A stretch of DNA of 64,000 nucleotides from Zymoseptoria tritici IPO323 (taxonomy: Eukaryota; Ascomycota; Dothideomycetes; Mycosphaerellales; Mycosphaerellaceae). The notes beneath the pieces were generated by a model that had not been told where the DNA came from, searched no databases, and worked only from the letters and a program-made list of their open reading frames with translations. Positions 43,173 through 53,351 of this stretch are shown here, in pieces. A program made the translations under genes and the position numbers. Numbering within the stretch: position 1 is the stretch's first letter; each line of letters begins with the position of its first letter. The stretch covers positions 1,692,501 through 1,756,500 of the forward strand of contig NC_018212.1 in assembly GCF_000219625.1 (NCBI RefSeq), read 5' to 3'.

Positions 43173-44760
43173 GGTGCCAGGGACGGCGTGCGGTGAGAAT
43201 CACGATCGAGGTGCAGGTCGTTCACATTTTGCCGTCTCACGGGTGGTCAACCCTTCGGCAGCTTTCCTTCATGGTAGCACAGTCCATGGCTGGCCTGCGG
43301 TTGTGTCGTTGAGATCCACGTCGATGAAAATTGAGAAAGTCGCATCTCCGCTTTCCTCTGCATGGTCGGTCCTTGAACAAATGCCGTCAATATCCGCCCG
43401 GGTGTTGAGTGTCCACGTCATCGTGTCAGGGGGCGGGGGTGAAGGAATTTCAACTTCGCGGTGTCCTGGGTGGTTACTCGAACAGCTGTCACTCAGAGTC
43501 GATTCTGCTCCCGATCCAGGAAAAGGACAAGTTGCGACTCCGCAAAGTCCGACGCATGGGTCATCCTAGAACAGCTACCGCCCGTGTTCGTCCGGTGTGT
43601 GGTGAACACGTCAATGAAGTCTGTTCGTGGAGTTTCAGAGATGGCACGTTCGCGTTGTCATGCATGCTCGATCCCTGAACAACTGCCGTCAGTGTCCGAT
43701 GAGCGAGAGATTCTGCGACAATGCACGGATTGCCATTACGAATGCGGCCGACGCCGAGTTCGAGGTGAAATGAAGTCTCTGTACCGAGCATGGTCAACCC
43801 AAGAGAAGCTGGACAGCAATTCTCCTATATGTCGCGGCACGCTCTGCTTTCTTTGCAAGGTCCGTGGGAATGACCTCCCCTTTGAGCGCATGGCCGCCAA
43901 CTCCGTCAAAGGAGGGACTCGGCACAACGAGTGTCGTGCTCCCTCATGGGGCGATCGCGACCTTGGTCATGCGAGAGCAGAGAAGTTTCTCGTTCCAAGA
44001 TGATCCTCGTGTCAGGCGTGGTCCGTCCTCCTGAGACCTCCGATGACCAACTTTTTCGGACGCTTGCGATTTTCGACTGCCCGATTCTCACTGCGCAATT
44101 GGCCATGGACTCCCTCCATCGTCCGCCAGCTCTTCCATGTTCGATCATTTGCTAGACATGGCTTATCCTCGACAGTGTGTGTCAGTGACACCGCATTCCC
44201 GTTCTATTGGGCTTTTCCGTCGTTGTCTCGAGCTTATCCGCGACATCTCCTGATCCACATATGATTCCACCTCTGAGGAGTTGCCGACTGATCCGGTCGC
44301 CTTGAGTGGGGATATAACATAGAAGATCGCTACCTGCACACGCAAGATGCGTCTTCCAGATCCCATCCCAAGAGTTCTTCTACTTCAGACCGGTCAAAAC
44401 AAAACCAACCAACCTCAACGTCAACGACCCAACCTACGCAACTCTTCAGTTGAACACGTAGCTAGACAAGCAATGAAAATCAACAGTTCATGAGAAGTTC
44501 AGAGGGCGGTGTGCCAGCCCCTGCATCACGAGCCTTCCACGTCAGCTCCAGTGTCAAGCAAGGTCTTACCCTTGCGTAGTTGCCGAATGATTCCCGTCTC
44601 AATCTATGTATAGTTCCATCCTTGCCAGGTTGCCGACCGATACCGGTTACCCACAGCACATAAAAGCTCGCATCACAAGAGCAGTCGTGCTCGTTCAACA
44701 ATTCCGCCAAAACCACAACATCGATCGACCCGGAATCCAAACGAGTCGCACCCCATCATC
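43173..44760. other. region with degenerate repeats upstream of the defensin-like gene
   Basis: No supported gene. Between about 43340 and 43830 a segment recurs about every 90-125 bp with the core GAACA(A/G)CTGCCGTC or similar; read in plus-strand frames it gives recurring LEQLP-like stretches. Around 44279-44640 a GTTGCCGA-nn-GAT motif occurs three times (see the separate entry). Minus-strand frames are unsupported. Confidence 0.45.
44279..44667 (+). promoter_or_regulatory. repeated GTTGCCGA motif and TATA-like box upstream of the defensin-like gene
   Basis: GTTGCCGACTGATCCGGT at 44280, GTTGCCGAATGATTCCCGT at 44579 and GTTGCCGACCGATACCGGT at 44629 are three similar direct copies on the plus strand. 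The last is followed by CACATAAAAGC (about 44657-44667), a TATA-like box roughly 100 bp before the start codon at 44761. The first is followed at a similar distance by GGATATAACAT. This suggests that a promoter (or a whole gene) was duplicated and one copy decayed. Confidence 0.45.
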
Positions 44761-45047
44761 ATGAAGACCATTTCCATCATCGTCGCATTCATCGGCTTCA
44801 TTGCTATTCCCATGGTCGCTGTACGATATCTCTCTTTTCTTTTTTGTCCCTCGTTTCGCGCTTTTCGCGTTACTGACATATCTCTCTTACAGGGCCAGAC
44901 CTGCACGCAGGATTCTTGTACTAGAGAATGCGCGCCCGTGCAAGGCAGATGGTAATCCTTCTATCCGGTCTTCCTGGAGTACGTTCTCTACTGACATTCA
45001 TCGCTAGCAACACTTCGGGCTACTGTGATTGTCTCCTTCCTCCGTAG
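44761..45047 (+). CDS. CS-alpha-beta defensin-like secreted peptide (52 aa, three exons)
   Basis: Exons are 44761-44820, 44893-44951 and 45008-45047. Intron 1 (72 nt, GTACGA to TTACAG) and intron 2 (56 nt, GTAATC to GCTAG) both have a TACTGACAT branch sequence. The spliced product is a signal peptide (residues 1-20, MKTISIIVAF onwards) plus a mature peptide of about 32 residues with six cysteines (23, 28, 32, 39, 45, 47). The spacing C-x4-C-x3-C-x6-C-x5-C-x-C contains the CxxxC and CxC pairs of the CS-alpha-beta fold shared by fungal, plant and invertebrate defensins. The first intron falls just before the mature peptide. Without splicing no cysteine-rich frame is evident, so automatic annotation may miss it. 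Antimicrobial activity is an inference. Confidence 0.75.
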
Positions 45048-46231
45048 GCGATGGGTAGCTTGCAACACGAGTGACCCGGATCCAATCTGCACTTCCCAGT
45101 GCATGGTCTTGCTTGAACGATGGAGGGGAAGAATGGCTGGGGATATTGTGCAATGGCGATTCCGGCTCTGCGCAGCTTTCTTTCATGGCGATCTGACCCT
45201 GTTGTGGTTCGCAGTCAATGTTGTTCTAGCGTTAATACATCTGGCACTCGAAGGACAATCTTTGATGATCTCTCGGAATTGCGATCCATGGCAAGTGCAG
45301 TGTTGTGAAAGTCACACCAGTGAGTGATGTGCAGGTAAGACCACTCGCAGGCTAGACCGGTGGCAGTGCTTCCATTTGGGTTGCCCATGTGATGTTCCCA
45401 AGCCCAGACTGGAAGCAAAGTCACACACCCGAGGCCAGTGCTAAGAATGGGGTGCTAGTAAATCCTTCCTGCTATGCCTCTTCTTGGGAAAGGTATATTC
45501 CAGATAATATAACCAATCAATCGCCTCCGCATTGATGTTTCTCAAAGACGAACTTCCGTTGATGTCAAGAATCTAGCTCCGAAACACCATGCGCATGGAT
45601 CAGTCTTGTTCATGAGACGCAGCGAATGACCTGATGCATGGATGTCAGCTCAAGTCCTGGAGAGGACATTTTCCTGTCCGAACTTGTAATGAGCTGACCT
45701 TTGTCGGGTAGCAACGAGCAGAACTACTGCGATTGCCGATCCTGACGGACTGCGCACTTGGTAAGAGACGATGACGGATGTCTTTATTGCCACAGATGCC
45801 AACATTTACCGCCAGTGACGGCGATGCGGCTGTTTTTGCCGGGTCTGATTGCTTTCCGGCTGCAATGCTCGGCTTTTGGGGCACAACATGGCCTTGACGA
45901 CAAAGAAGAAGGGATTTTGCATGCGATGTACCGCGGCAGCGATAACGCTCGCTTCGCGATGGTCATAAGCAATGAACACATCTTCCGCACAACGAGTTCA
46001 ATGTTTCCTCTTGCCTATATACTGATGCTGCAACACCTGCACGAGGTCGTTGCACCAACGTAGCTCAGCTCATGCATGGTGCCCGCACTCGTGGAACCGT
46101 GTGGTGTATGTAAAGAGCAGAGGCCTTGCTCCCCCAGTCTTGCACGATCTCTTCAACTCTGATGCTCATTTCTGGTGTTCTCTCTACCTGCGGCTTTCAC
46201 TCCAGGAACGACAGCCCACCTCTGCGCCAAT
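45048..46231. other. 1.2-kb spacer, no supported gene
   Basis: Short frames on both strands without motifs. Around 46170-46205 the plus strand has CTTTCACTCCAG, a plausible acceptor of a 5' UTR intron for the gene starting at 46232. Confidence 0.4.
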
Positions 46232-47737
46232 ATGGACACCTTCAATACTCCAAGCAAGCTTGAAAAGATTGTGGGCAGGGACGCTACTGTGGATTCGGGA
46301 AACCGAATCCTCGTCGAAGATATCAACATCGTTCTCCTGCAGTGTGCTCAGAGCGCCGGCTCGTTGACCTCGATGATCGCCACCGAGACCTACAGCTGGA
46401 ACAAGTCTCAAAAACTGGACATGGTCTCGCTGAAGGCTGCATTGGCAGTTGTGACGAGCCGGACAGCTCGCATCGACGGTCTCTTGGGTATGTTCGAGGA
46501 GGCGCAGAGAAAGAAGAAGAACACTATCGGCATGCCGCAGGACAGCGACAGCTTCAATGTGTCGCCAGAATTGGATGGCGCTGGTTCGAGCGCTCTTCAC
46601 AATGCTAAAGCCGTGACTGCACCTTGCTCGCCTGGCGTGATCACCGACGGAGAGGAGAAAGTCGAGACCATGCGTCCGAGAAAGTTCGACGATGGTGGTT
46701 TTACCTGTATCGGCAATTCTCCAGACGCATGGTCTGGCGTAGAGTCCGACTTGCCGGACGAAGAAGAGAAGGGACCCGTTTGGAACGATGGTGGCTTCGG
46801 CCAACTCGACGAGTCCGATGCACAGTCTGCCACGGATCCTGACCAGCCGGAGGAGAGGGGTGAAGCTCTCGTCTGGGACGATGGCGGTTTTGGCTGCAAT
46901 GACGACGAATGCACTGTACAGTCTCCCGCGAACAAAGAGGACGATTTGGTGTGGGACGATGGTGGCTTTGATGTGCCTAGTGATGCAATCGACGCGGTGC
47001 CGGAGACGGAGTCCGAGTTGACGCCTGCCACGCACGCCTCAAAGAAGGCGAAGAAGGTGGCCAAAGCCGAGTCTCCAGACTGGACCATGGGTGATCTGGG
47101 CGATCATTGTGCAACAGCCAGTCCTACCTCTGGGGATCTGTCCCAAAAAGGGAAGAAAACGCATTCTTGTTACAAAGATGGAGGCATCACCAAACAGCAG
47201 CTCCGAGATGCCTTCGATATGATGCTCAGCATGAATCACGATCTGCCGCGTATCGCAAGTGTTGCGACCGAGGGTACGGACCAGGTTCACTGTGTGGTAA
47301 ACGGTCATGCCGAGTCACCGCCAGTCATGAAGTCTTCGAGGAAGCACAAGAAGATGCCAAAGAAGACGGCCGAGGAATTGCAGGACTGCGAAGATCGGAT
47401 CACCACTCCCCTTTCGCCGCAATGGACAGTGTCGGCTCAGTCTACATCGCCACCAGCGGCGAAGTCACCGAAGAAGAGCAAGAAGGAGGCCAAAGTGCTT
47501 TCAGGGTGGATTGACAACACCTTGATCGGTCTTGATCTTGTTGACGAGCTCACTGACGCTGATACTGCGCCGTTGTCTGGCACGGATGCCGACTTGCCGT
47601 GTGGCAAGCCATCGGCAGTGCCAGATCCATGGGTTTGGCCACCAGTGACAAAACCCTCGAAAAAGGGAAAAAAGAAGAACGAGAAGCTCTGTACAGGCTG
47701 GGTCAACAGCAATGGCCGATCTGCATCTGGAGAATGA
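46232..47737 (+). CDS. acidic DGGF-repeat protein (501 aa), probably truncated by a frameshift
   Basis: ATG at 46232. Residues 1-100 are a helical N-terminal domain. The middle is acidic with a repeated (V/K)(W/F)(D/N)DGGF motif at about residues 153-157, 185-189, 216-220 and 242-246 and a weaker KDGGI at 315-319, spaced 26-32 residues in the first four. The C-terminal half repeats a different unit: Pro-rich, then a lysine block (KKAKKVAK, RKHKKMPKK, KKSKKEAK, KKGKKKNEK), then GW(I/V). The last unit breaks off: its continuation is readable one base out of frame to a stop at 47862-47864 and matches the preceding unit (APLTG against APLSG). No family is recognised. The charge pattern suggests a cytosolic or nuclear scaffold. 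Confidence 0.7.
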   Translation: MDTFNTPSKLEKIVGRDATVDSGNRILVEDINIVLLQCAQSAGSLTSMIATETYSWNKSQKLDMVSLKAALAVVTSRTARIDGLLGMFEEAQRKKKNTIGMPQDSDSFNVSPELDGAGSSALHNAKAVTAPCSPGVITDGEEKVETMRPRKFDDGGFTCIGNSPDAWSGVESDLPDEEEKGPVWNDGGFGQLDESDAQSATDPDQPEERGEALVWDDGGFGCNDDECTVQSPANKEDDLVWDDGGFDVPSDAIDAVPETESELTPATHASKKAKKVAKAESPDWTMGDLGDHCATASPTSGDLSQKGKKTHSCYKDGGITKQQLRDAFDMMLSMNHDLPRIASVATEGTDQVHCVVNGHAESPPVMKSSRKHKKMPKKTAEELQDCEDRITTPLSPQWTVSAQSTSPPAAKSPKKSKKEAKVLSGWIDNTLIGLDLVDELTDADTAPLSGTDADLPCGKPSAVPDPWVWPPVTKPSKKGKKKNEKLCTGWVNSNGRSASGE

Positions 47738-47864
47738 GACCGCCGACTCTGAGGATGCGCCATTGACTGGCGCAAGTGCCAGCACTTCCCGCCCCAATGC
47801 AGATGCCAGCATTGAAGAACATAATGCGATGGTTGGTGAGCAGATCCAGGAGGAAGACAGCTAG

Positions 47865-48340
47865 TCCGAGGTCTCAGATGACTGAGATTCCAAGTATGAT
47901 GTAGTTGTGAGATGGGACGGAGTTCGGAGTCAGATTCTTGCGGCTCCGTAGTGTACGAATATCAGTGCATGTTTTTACATCGTTCGAACGCCGTCTGTGG
48001 CAAGCGATATGGCGCTGGAGCCTGTTGTGGTACGGTGGAAGAACCTCGCGAAAAGTGAGGCTTTGCCAGTGGAATGCTGGGAATGGTCAAAATCATTGCA
48101 GATCATGATCGCAAGTTTTGGAATCGATTAGATCACGGCACCTCTCTGCTTCTCGTCCGGAGCATGAGGCACAGTGAAGATACCGGTTGAGGGTTGTGTG
48201 CGCTTGATGCGCAGCCGAAGTAGCAGCTTCTGGCGCAGCTCATGCACGTCCACACTCTCATGCAGGTCACTGGCGACACCCGTGCTTCGGCGACCAGACG
48301 ATACCTCAAGCTGAAAGAGTCAAAGTCTATCCTTCGGAGT
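47865..48340. other. 3' flank of the DGGF-repeat gene, no gene seen
   Basis: No open frame with a motif. It presumably contains the 3' UTR and terminator of the upstream gene. Confidence 0.4.
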
Positions 48341-48372
48341 CGTGACATCGATCTTTGCTTTCGAGCCAACGT

Positions 48373-48600
48373 GGCAGAAGTCATCGGTGCCGCAGCTGGC
48401 GCGCTCCATATCGTAGAAGTCGGTGTACCACTCGCAATGAAGCTATACCAGTAGACAAGGGAGGTTCAGTCGTCTCCGGTAAACATTCTGACTATTGCTC
48501 TATACTCTCAGGCAGTATCGCGAGCATTTCCCGTGGGAAAGCTAACCTGGTCGACGCGGCAGGGCCAGGTCAAGAGTAGGTCGTGAGCGGCACGAGATGA
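48373..48600 (+). pseudogene. relic of a fungal STAND/NLR N-terminal domain
   Basis: After CCAAC, a frame starting GTG (in place of ATG) reads AEVIGAAAGALHIVEVG then VPLAMKLYQ and stops at TAG. This is the characteristic opening of the fungal STAND N-terminal (HeLo-like, PF17111 type) domain, which normally starts with Met and continues for about 200 residues. Downstream only fragments remain in other frames, with a possible intron (GTAAAC...CTGAC...CTCAG, about 48479-48511). I see no NACHT or repeat domain. The lost start and early stop mean it is dead. Confidence 0.55.
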
Positions 48601-49794
48601 ACTTGTTGTTGATGCTCGCGGTCTTGTTTGTTAAGAACGGCATTTTTGGACATGCGACCGGCCGGAGATTCGAAGGGTGAGGCAAAGATGGCCATTCACA
48701 GGGGCTCCGCGATGACAGCGGAGACAAACATCTGGCATAAGTCTCGGAGAGTGCACTGAGCATCGCTCAAAGCGACATTGGATGTTGCAGCCGCGCGAGT
48801 GAATGAGGTGCTGCACCGTCTGTTCGGAGACATGAAGGTCAACGGCGATAAAGGTTCCCATTCGAGGATCTCATCTTGCCTGCTTTGCCGCAATGGACGA
48901 CGGACACGAGCAAGACGAAGGCAAGGGAAGCAAGCACCGTCAAGCAAAGGCGGTGCCTGAAAGGCTGCAAGGCGGAGATCAGACGGCCGGCAGGAAAATG
49001 GAAGCGGGTTCGGAGTCCAGTCATCAGCCTTGACAAGAGGCACACATCTCCCAGATATCCACACAACGCAGCTGAAGTGGTGCAGGCGCAAGTGTATTAA
49101 CAGCATCGGCAATCAAGTATTCTTCCACCGTCGAGGCCTCGCCTCGTTCTCTCGACACCCGAGTCGTTCGCCAGCGACGTGGCTCTCATCTCTGGGGAGA
49201 TTGATCCCTCCTTCTTCGACATCATGGGTGACCTGCTTCGGAGCTGGACCAAGGATGAGGCTGTCCAGATACCGCAGGAGAATTCCGGGAGCAAGAGAAG
49301 TGGAGCTTGGAGATGGAGGACATTATGACAGCTGAAGGTGCTTGAGACCTGTCAGCCGTCCTGCCCGCCTATGCCCTGATCTCAGACGCACGACGAAGGA
49401 GAATCATGTGCGATCAGCTCCGTTCGCGTGATGGACGACTCTCGGCCTGGTAGTCCAGAATTGTCTTGCGTGTAGATATCTGACCTGGTAGTCCGCGGTG
49501 CATCCAAGTACCTTGATCGTTCAATGGGGACGAGTGATCTCCCAGACCACCGAAGTGAAGCGTCACGTCCACGCTTGCGAGAGTCTTGGCACGGAGCCGT
49601 CTCCGCTCCCCCGCATGATTCAGCTCCGACTTTCACAAGGCAACAAACATGAGCTCCGGGCAGCTTCGCGCACATCTTGAAGTCATACTTCTCCGAAGTC
49701 ATACCTCTCCGCTACGACATCATCGCCAGCACTCACTATCATCACTCATCCTCTGCCGGGTGCTCAAATCTCTTGCGTCTACATCTCCGCCACC
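48601..49794. other. 1.2-kb region with a possible coding remnant
   Basis: No intact gene. One plus-strand stretch of about 57 codons (about 49155-49326; SGEIDPSFFDIMGDLLRSW in part) looks protein-like but has no start and no recognisable homology. It could be the far end of the decayed gene at 48373. The last 60 bp form the leader of csn1. Confidence 0.35.
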
Positions 49795-51401
49795 ATGGCG
49801 CGACGGGGCAGTAGTACGGATAACCGATGTTCGGGAGGCAATTCCAGTCGCTAACAATGTCTTGCACACAGATGCGCTCCCGCCGCCGACTTTCGATCTC
49901 GACACCTGGGCCAGCAATTACGATGGTACGGTACATCTTGCATCTCCAAGACCCCCAGCATCCGACTGATACCCCTCACAGGCGCCATCCTCCCTCTTCG
50001 CCTCGCACATGTTGCCATCCACTGCCCCTCACTCGCCCACGCCGCCCTCACACTCGCGATCACGAATGCGAAACGCGGACGAGATGTCCAGATCTACCGT
50101 CGATTGGTCCAATTGGCCGCGCAGATGAACATTCCTGATCTGCAGCAGGAGGATACCGAATGGTCGACCAAGCAAGACGAGGACAATCGGCGCAAGCTCA
50201 CGCGGATGGAGGGCGAGTTACGAGGGTACAAGAACAATCTCATTCGTGAGAGTATCCGCATGGGTCAGGAGGATCTTGCCAACTACCACCTCGAAACCGG
50301 TGGACCTGTTCCGGATCCCACGAATGCCTCTTCATTGGCAACCTCGGGCTACAACGCAGCATACCAAGCTTACGGCAAGATGCGAGACTACTGCACCACA
50401 CCCATACACGTCGCAGCCATGAACCTGCGTCTGGCGTACACTGCATTTCTTCAAGCCGTTCACGCACAGGCGACTGGCAACTCCGGCGCTACTCACTTCA
50501 ACGCCGCCCTCATCAATGCTAACCGCTTGAGGTCGGCCGGCGTCAAGGAGGAGGAAGAAGCCAAGTTGCTGCCGATAGTGCACGTCGCTGCCGGGATCGC
50601 CAGTCTGAGTACGGGAGACTACCGTAGTGCGGCGCTGTCGTTCATGTCTGCTCCGTTCGAGTACCATAACCTGGGTGAGCTTTCTTGAAACGTCCGAAAA
50701 AGGCCTTCGTCTAATACATCATTTCTGCAGGCTCCGTCCACGGCACGAATTTTGAACGCGCCATCGCCACCGCAAACGACGTCGCAATCTACGGAGGTCT
50801 CTGCGCCCTCGCCACCCTGACCCGACAGGAGCTCCTCGATAACGTCCTCGGCGGTCCCTTCCGCGCCTTCCTCGAGCAGGAACCACACATGCGTAAAGCC
50901 ATCGGCCTATACACCACCGCCAAATACCAGGCTTGCATCAACACTCTCCAACACTACTACAGCGATTGGTCCCTCGACATCTTCCTGGGTGCTAATGCCT
51001 CGACCTCGTCCGCATCCACTCACGTCGACCGCCTCTTCGAACGAATCCGCGAACGCAGTCTGACTGCTTACTTTTCTTCCTTCTCCGAGGTCAGCCTCGC
51101 CTCTCTGGCATCGACCTTTCCACCTCTCTCTTCAGCGCCGAATGCCATGGAAAACGAGGTTTTGGGCATGATCAAGAGCGGAGCGTTGGATGCGCGGCTG
51201 GACGCGGTCAACGGGGTCCTTGTCGCGCCGAGGAAAGAGCCACGACAGGCGGCACACGCGGAGGCAAAGAAGACGGCGGAGGACATCGAGCGGACACTAT
51301 TACTGAGACTGCACAAAGTCAACGTGGTGCTGGCAGGGTTGGACATTCCGAAGCAGAAGGGTGGAGAGCAATGGCTTTCGCGAGGGAACTCGTATCAGTG
51401 A
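49795..51401 (+). CDS. csn1: COP9 signalosome subunit 1 (478 aa, four exons)
   Basis: Exons are 49795-49813, 49872-49925, 49982-50674 and 50731-51401. The first exon codes for only six residues from a CCACCATGG start. The introns are 56-58 nt, with a GCTAAC branch in the first and CTGAT in the second. Diagnostic CSN1/RPN7 segments are present: DTWASNYDG, LRLAHVAIHCPSL, ITNAKRGRD, ELRGYKNNLIRESIRMGQED, then helical repeats and the C-terminal PCI (winged-helix) domain (about residues 280-440, including LDARLDAVNGVL). CSN1 is a scaffold subunit of the COP9 signalosome, which removes Nedd8 from cullin-RING ligases. In fungi it governs development and light response. Length is normal for the family. 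Confidence 0.9.
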
Positions 51402-52198
51402 ATGATTGTCCATCAGTGCGGGCCTTGTTGAGGAGGCGTGAGCTAGGCGGTTGCGTGCTTGTGTATGACAGGCATCGGACAGAATGCAGCCGATAGACGG
51501 GAGCACCAGTGGATGGTCGGGGCGATGCAGAGGGCGCAGTAAGTTCGGCAACGCAGCCAGCGAAGAGTGCAGTCGAGGAAGGCATCGCCGACACCCCGGT
51601 GAGGGACCTCGAGCCGCAAGCTCCAGTCTTGCGACAGACACGGGAGGAAGTGCTCAGCCAAAGGACTCCCCGACACGATAGATACGAACCATGAAGCATG
51701 AATATGACGCATCCAAGACAGGACACTCGCTGGAAGAAACAGGGCGACGCCTCAATGTAAGTTCGCAAGCGATATTGCCAAAAGTAGCGCGGACCGCAAG
51801 CCCTATCAGCTCGCATTCGGAGGGCGCGCCTCACTTTTCCCGCCATGGGCATGCCGGTCATGAAGGCCCGAAGCTCAGTTCGGGAGGAAGTCGTCCGCGT
51901 TTTGCCTGATATGATGCTTGGTCTGGAGAGCAGGAGTCTCTACCCATCCAGGAGAAGCGAACAACTTCCTACCGACCCAACTTCCTCTTTGCAGAAGTTA
52001 CATGGAGGCATCTTCTCGTAGCGTACATGGCCGAGCTGCTGCTGGCCGGTCATAAACGAGTCACTTGAGTCCCAAGATCAGAAAATAGAACCAACATGCC
52101 CTCCTCACTGTCCCACGTATCGACAGAGCCATTGCCTGGCACGGAACATTCTTCGCCTCCCTCTATACTCAAGCGACACCACTCGACACATCACAGCT
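51402..52198. other. 0.8-kb spacer between csn1 and the cysteine-rich pair
   Basis: Open frames overlap on both strands without motifs. The last 60 bp (GGAACATTCTTCGCCTCCCTC and following) match the leader of the gene at 52820, so this is the duplicated promoter of the broken copy. Confidence 0.45.
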
Positions 52199-52640
52199 AT
52201 GCATCCCCACGTCCTTCTCGGCCTTCTCCCTCCTTTTGCATTGCTTGGCTTCCAGCTCCTGGTGCGTCTGTCAGAGAGCGGACGGCACAAGCCGATGCGC
52301 CATTTGGGTCACAGGCTGGGGCCAACACGACCGCGCATGACCGCACTTGCGCTGGAAGCAACGCCAAGAAGCAGACGTGCCGTCTTTGGAAGGGTTGATG
52401 TGATCCACATGAACGCATCGTCAAAGCCGAGAATCTCGGAAAATGTGTCGACCCGGACGAGTACGAGCATGCCAAGCAGTTCTGCTCGGAGCAAAACAAT
52501 TGCGCGAGAGACCTCGACTGCGAGACGATCATTACACGCTGCGGTTATGCCGGTCATAAAGGCGCTGCATTCAAGCTAGAGTCTCACTTGGGCTGCACCT
52601 TGCAGGCTTCGCCCACGAACATGTCCAGCGTCCATGAACA
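52199..52640 (+). pseudogene. broken tandem copy of the 52820 secreted-protein gene
   Basis: The region from ATGCATCCCC aligns with ATGCATTTCT of the gene at 52820, including the leader in front. The homologous cysteine-rich frame (SSWCVCQRADG against the SFWCVCLNANG of the partner) is out of phase with the ATG by a two-base length difference, and a TGA follows soon after. Further on, a third frame carries a C-x12-C-x5-C-x5-C-x6-C segment (about 52440-52540) that matches the exon-2 cysteine spacing of the partner. So most of the gene is present but frame-broken. Confidence 0.6.
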
Positions 52641-52819
52641 GCCTCGGCGGACTTCACCATTCTGCCGCCAGGGCCTTCTACCTGATAAACGTGCTGTCGG
52701 TCGCAACTCTGCTCTCGCGTGAAGTAAGGAGAAAGCCGAGGACCATCTGTCAACAGGCGGATCACTGCCAAGGAACATTCTTCACCTCCCTCCACTCCCG
52801 GGCGATACCAGCCGACAAA

Positions 52820-53351
52820 ATGCATTTCTACCCCCTCACGGCCTCCTCCGTCCTATTCTCGTCCAGCTTGGCTTGCAGCTTCTGGTGTGTCTGTCTCAAC
52901 GCAAACGGCCAACACCAATGCTTCGTCGAAGTTGCCGGCATCGCCCAATACGCACGTGAAGGCTACTGCCACGATCGCAACTGCGGTGGAATGATTGTCG
53001 ACGGACCATTCAAGTGAGTAAGCATATAAAGCGACGAAGGCCTGCGCGAGAGCCGAAGAATGTCTCGGACAGCGCCAGGTCTTTGACCATGCCAAACCGT
53101 TGTCTACGACATCCGCTGATCATTCCGGCCTTCCTTTCTAGGAGAAGTACAGAGTTAGGAAGGGGTGGTGCAATTTGAAGAAGCATTACATCGACGACAT
53201 TGGGCTCAGCGATTGTAATCTGATCAACAACAAATGCAAGAAGGACTTCAACTGCTGGATGGTAAATGGCCGTTGCAACTGTGGGACGTCAGTTTTCTTT
53301 GTTTCGAGCATTCCCACGCTAAACAAGACAGCGCTCTTTGGTGGAGTCTGA
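52820..53351 (+). CDS. secreted cysteine-rich protein (about 130 aa, two exons)
   Basis: Exon 1 is 52820-53013 and exon 2 is 53153-53351. The 139-nt intron has a GTGAGT donor; the acceptor ACAG at 53149-53152 is chosen because it keeps the frame open, whereas the nearer CTAG at 53138-53141 would give an early stop. A signal peptide covers about residues 1-19. The mature part has cysteines at 19, 23, 25, 34, 50, 55, then 71, 86, 93, 99, 106 and 108. The C-terminal 20 residues are less certain and could be intron. It is the apparently intact member of a tandem pair with the broken copy at 52199. No named family is recognised; an effector-type role is an inference. Confidence 0.55.

Noticed and set aside
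46184..47088. Long minus-strand frames opposite the DGGF-repeat gene
   Set aside because: Shadows of the plus-strand repeats; no motif and no start context.
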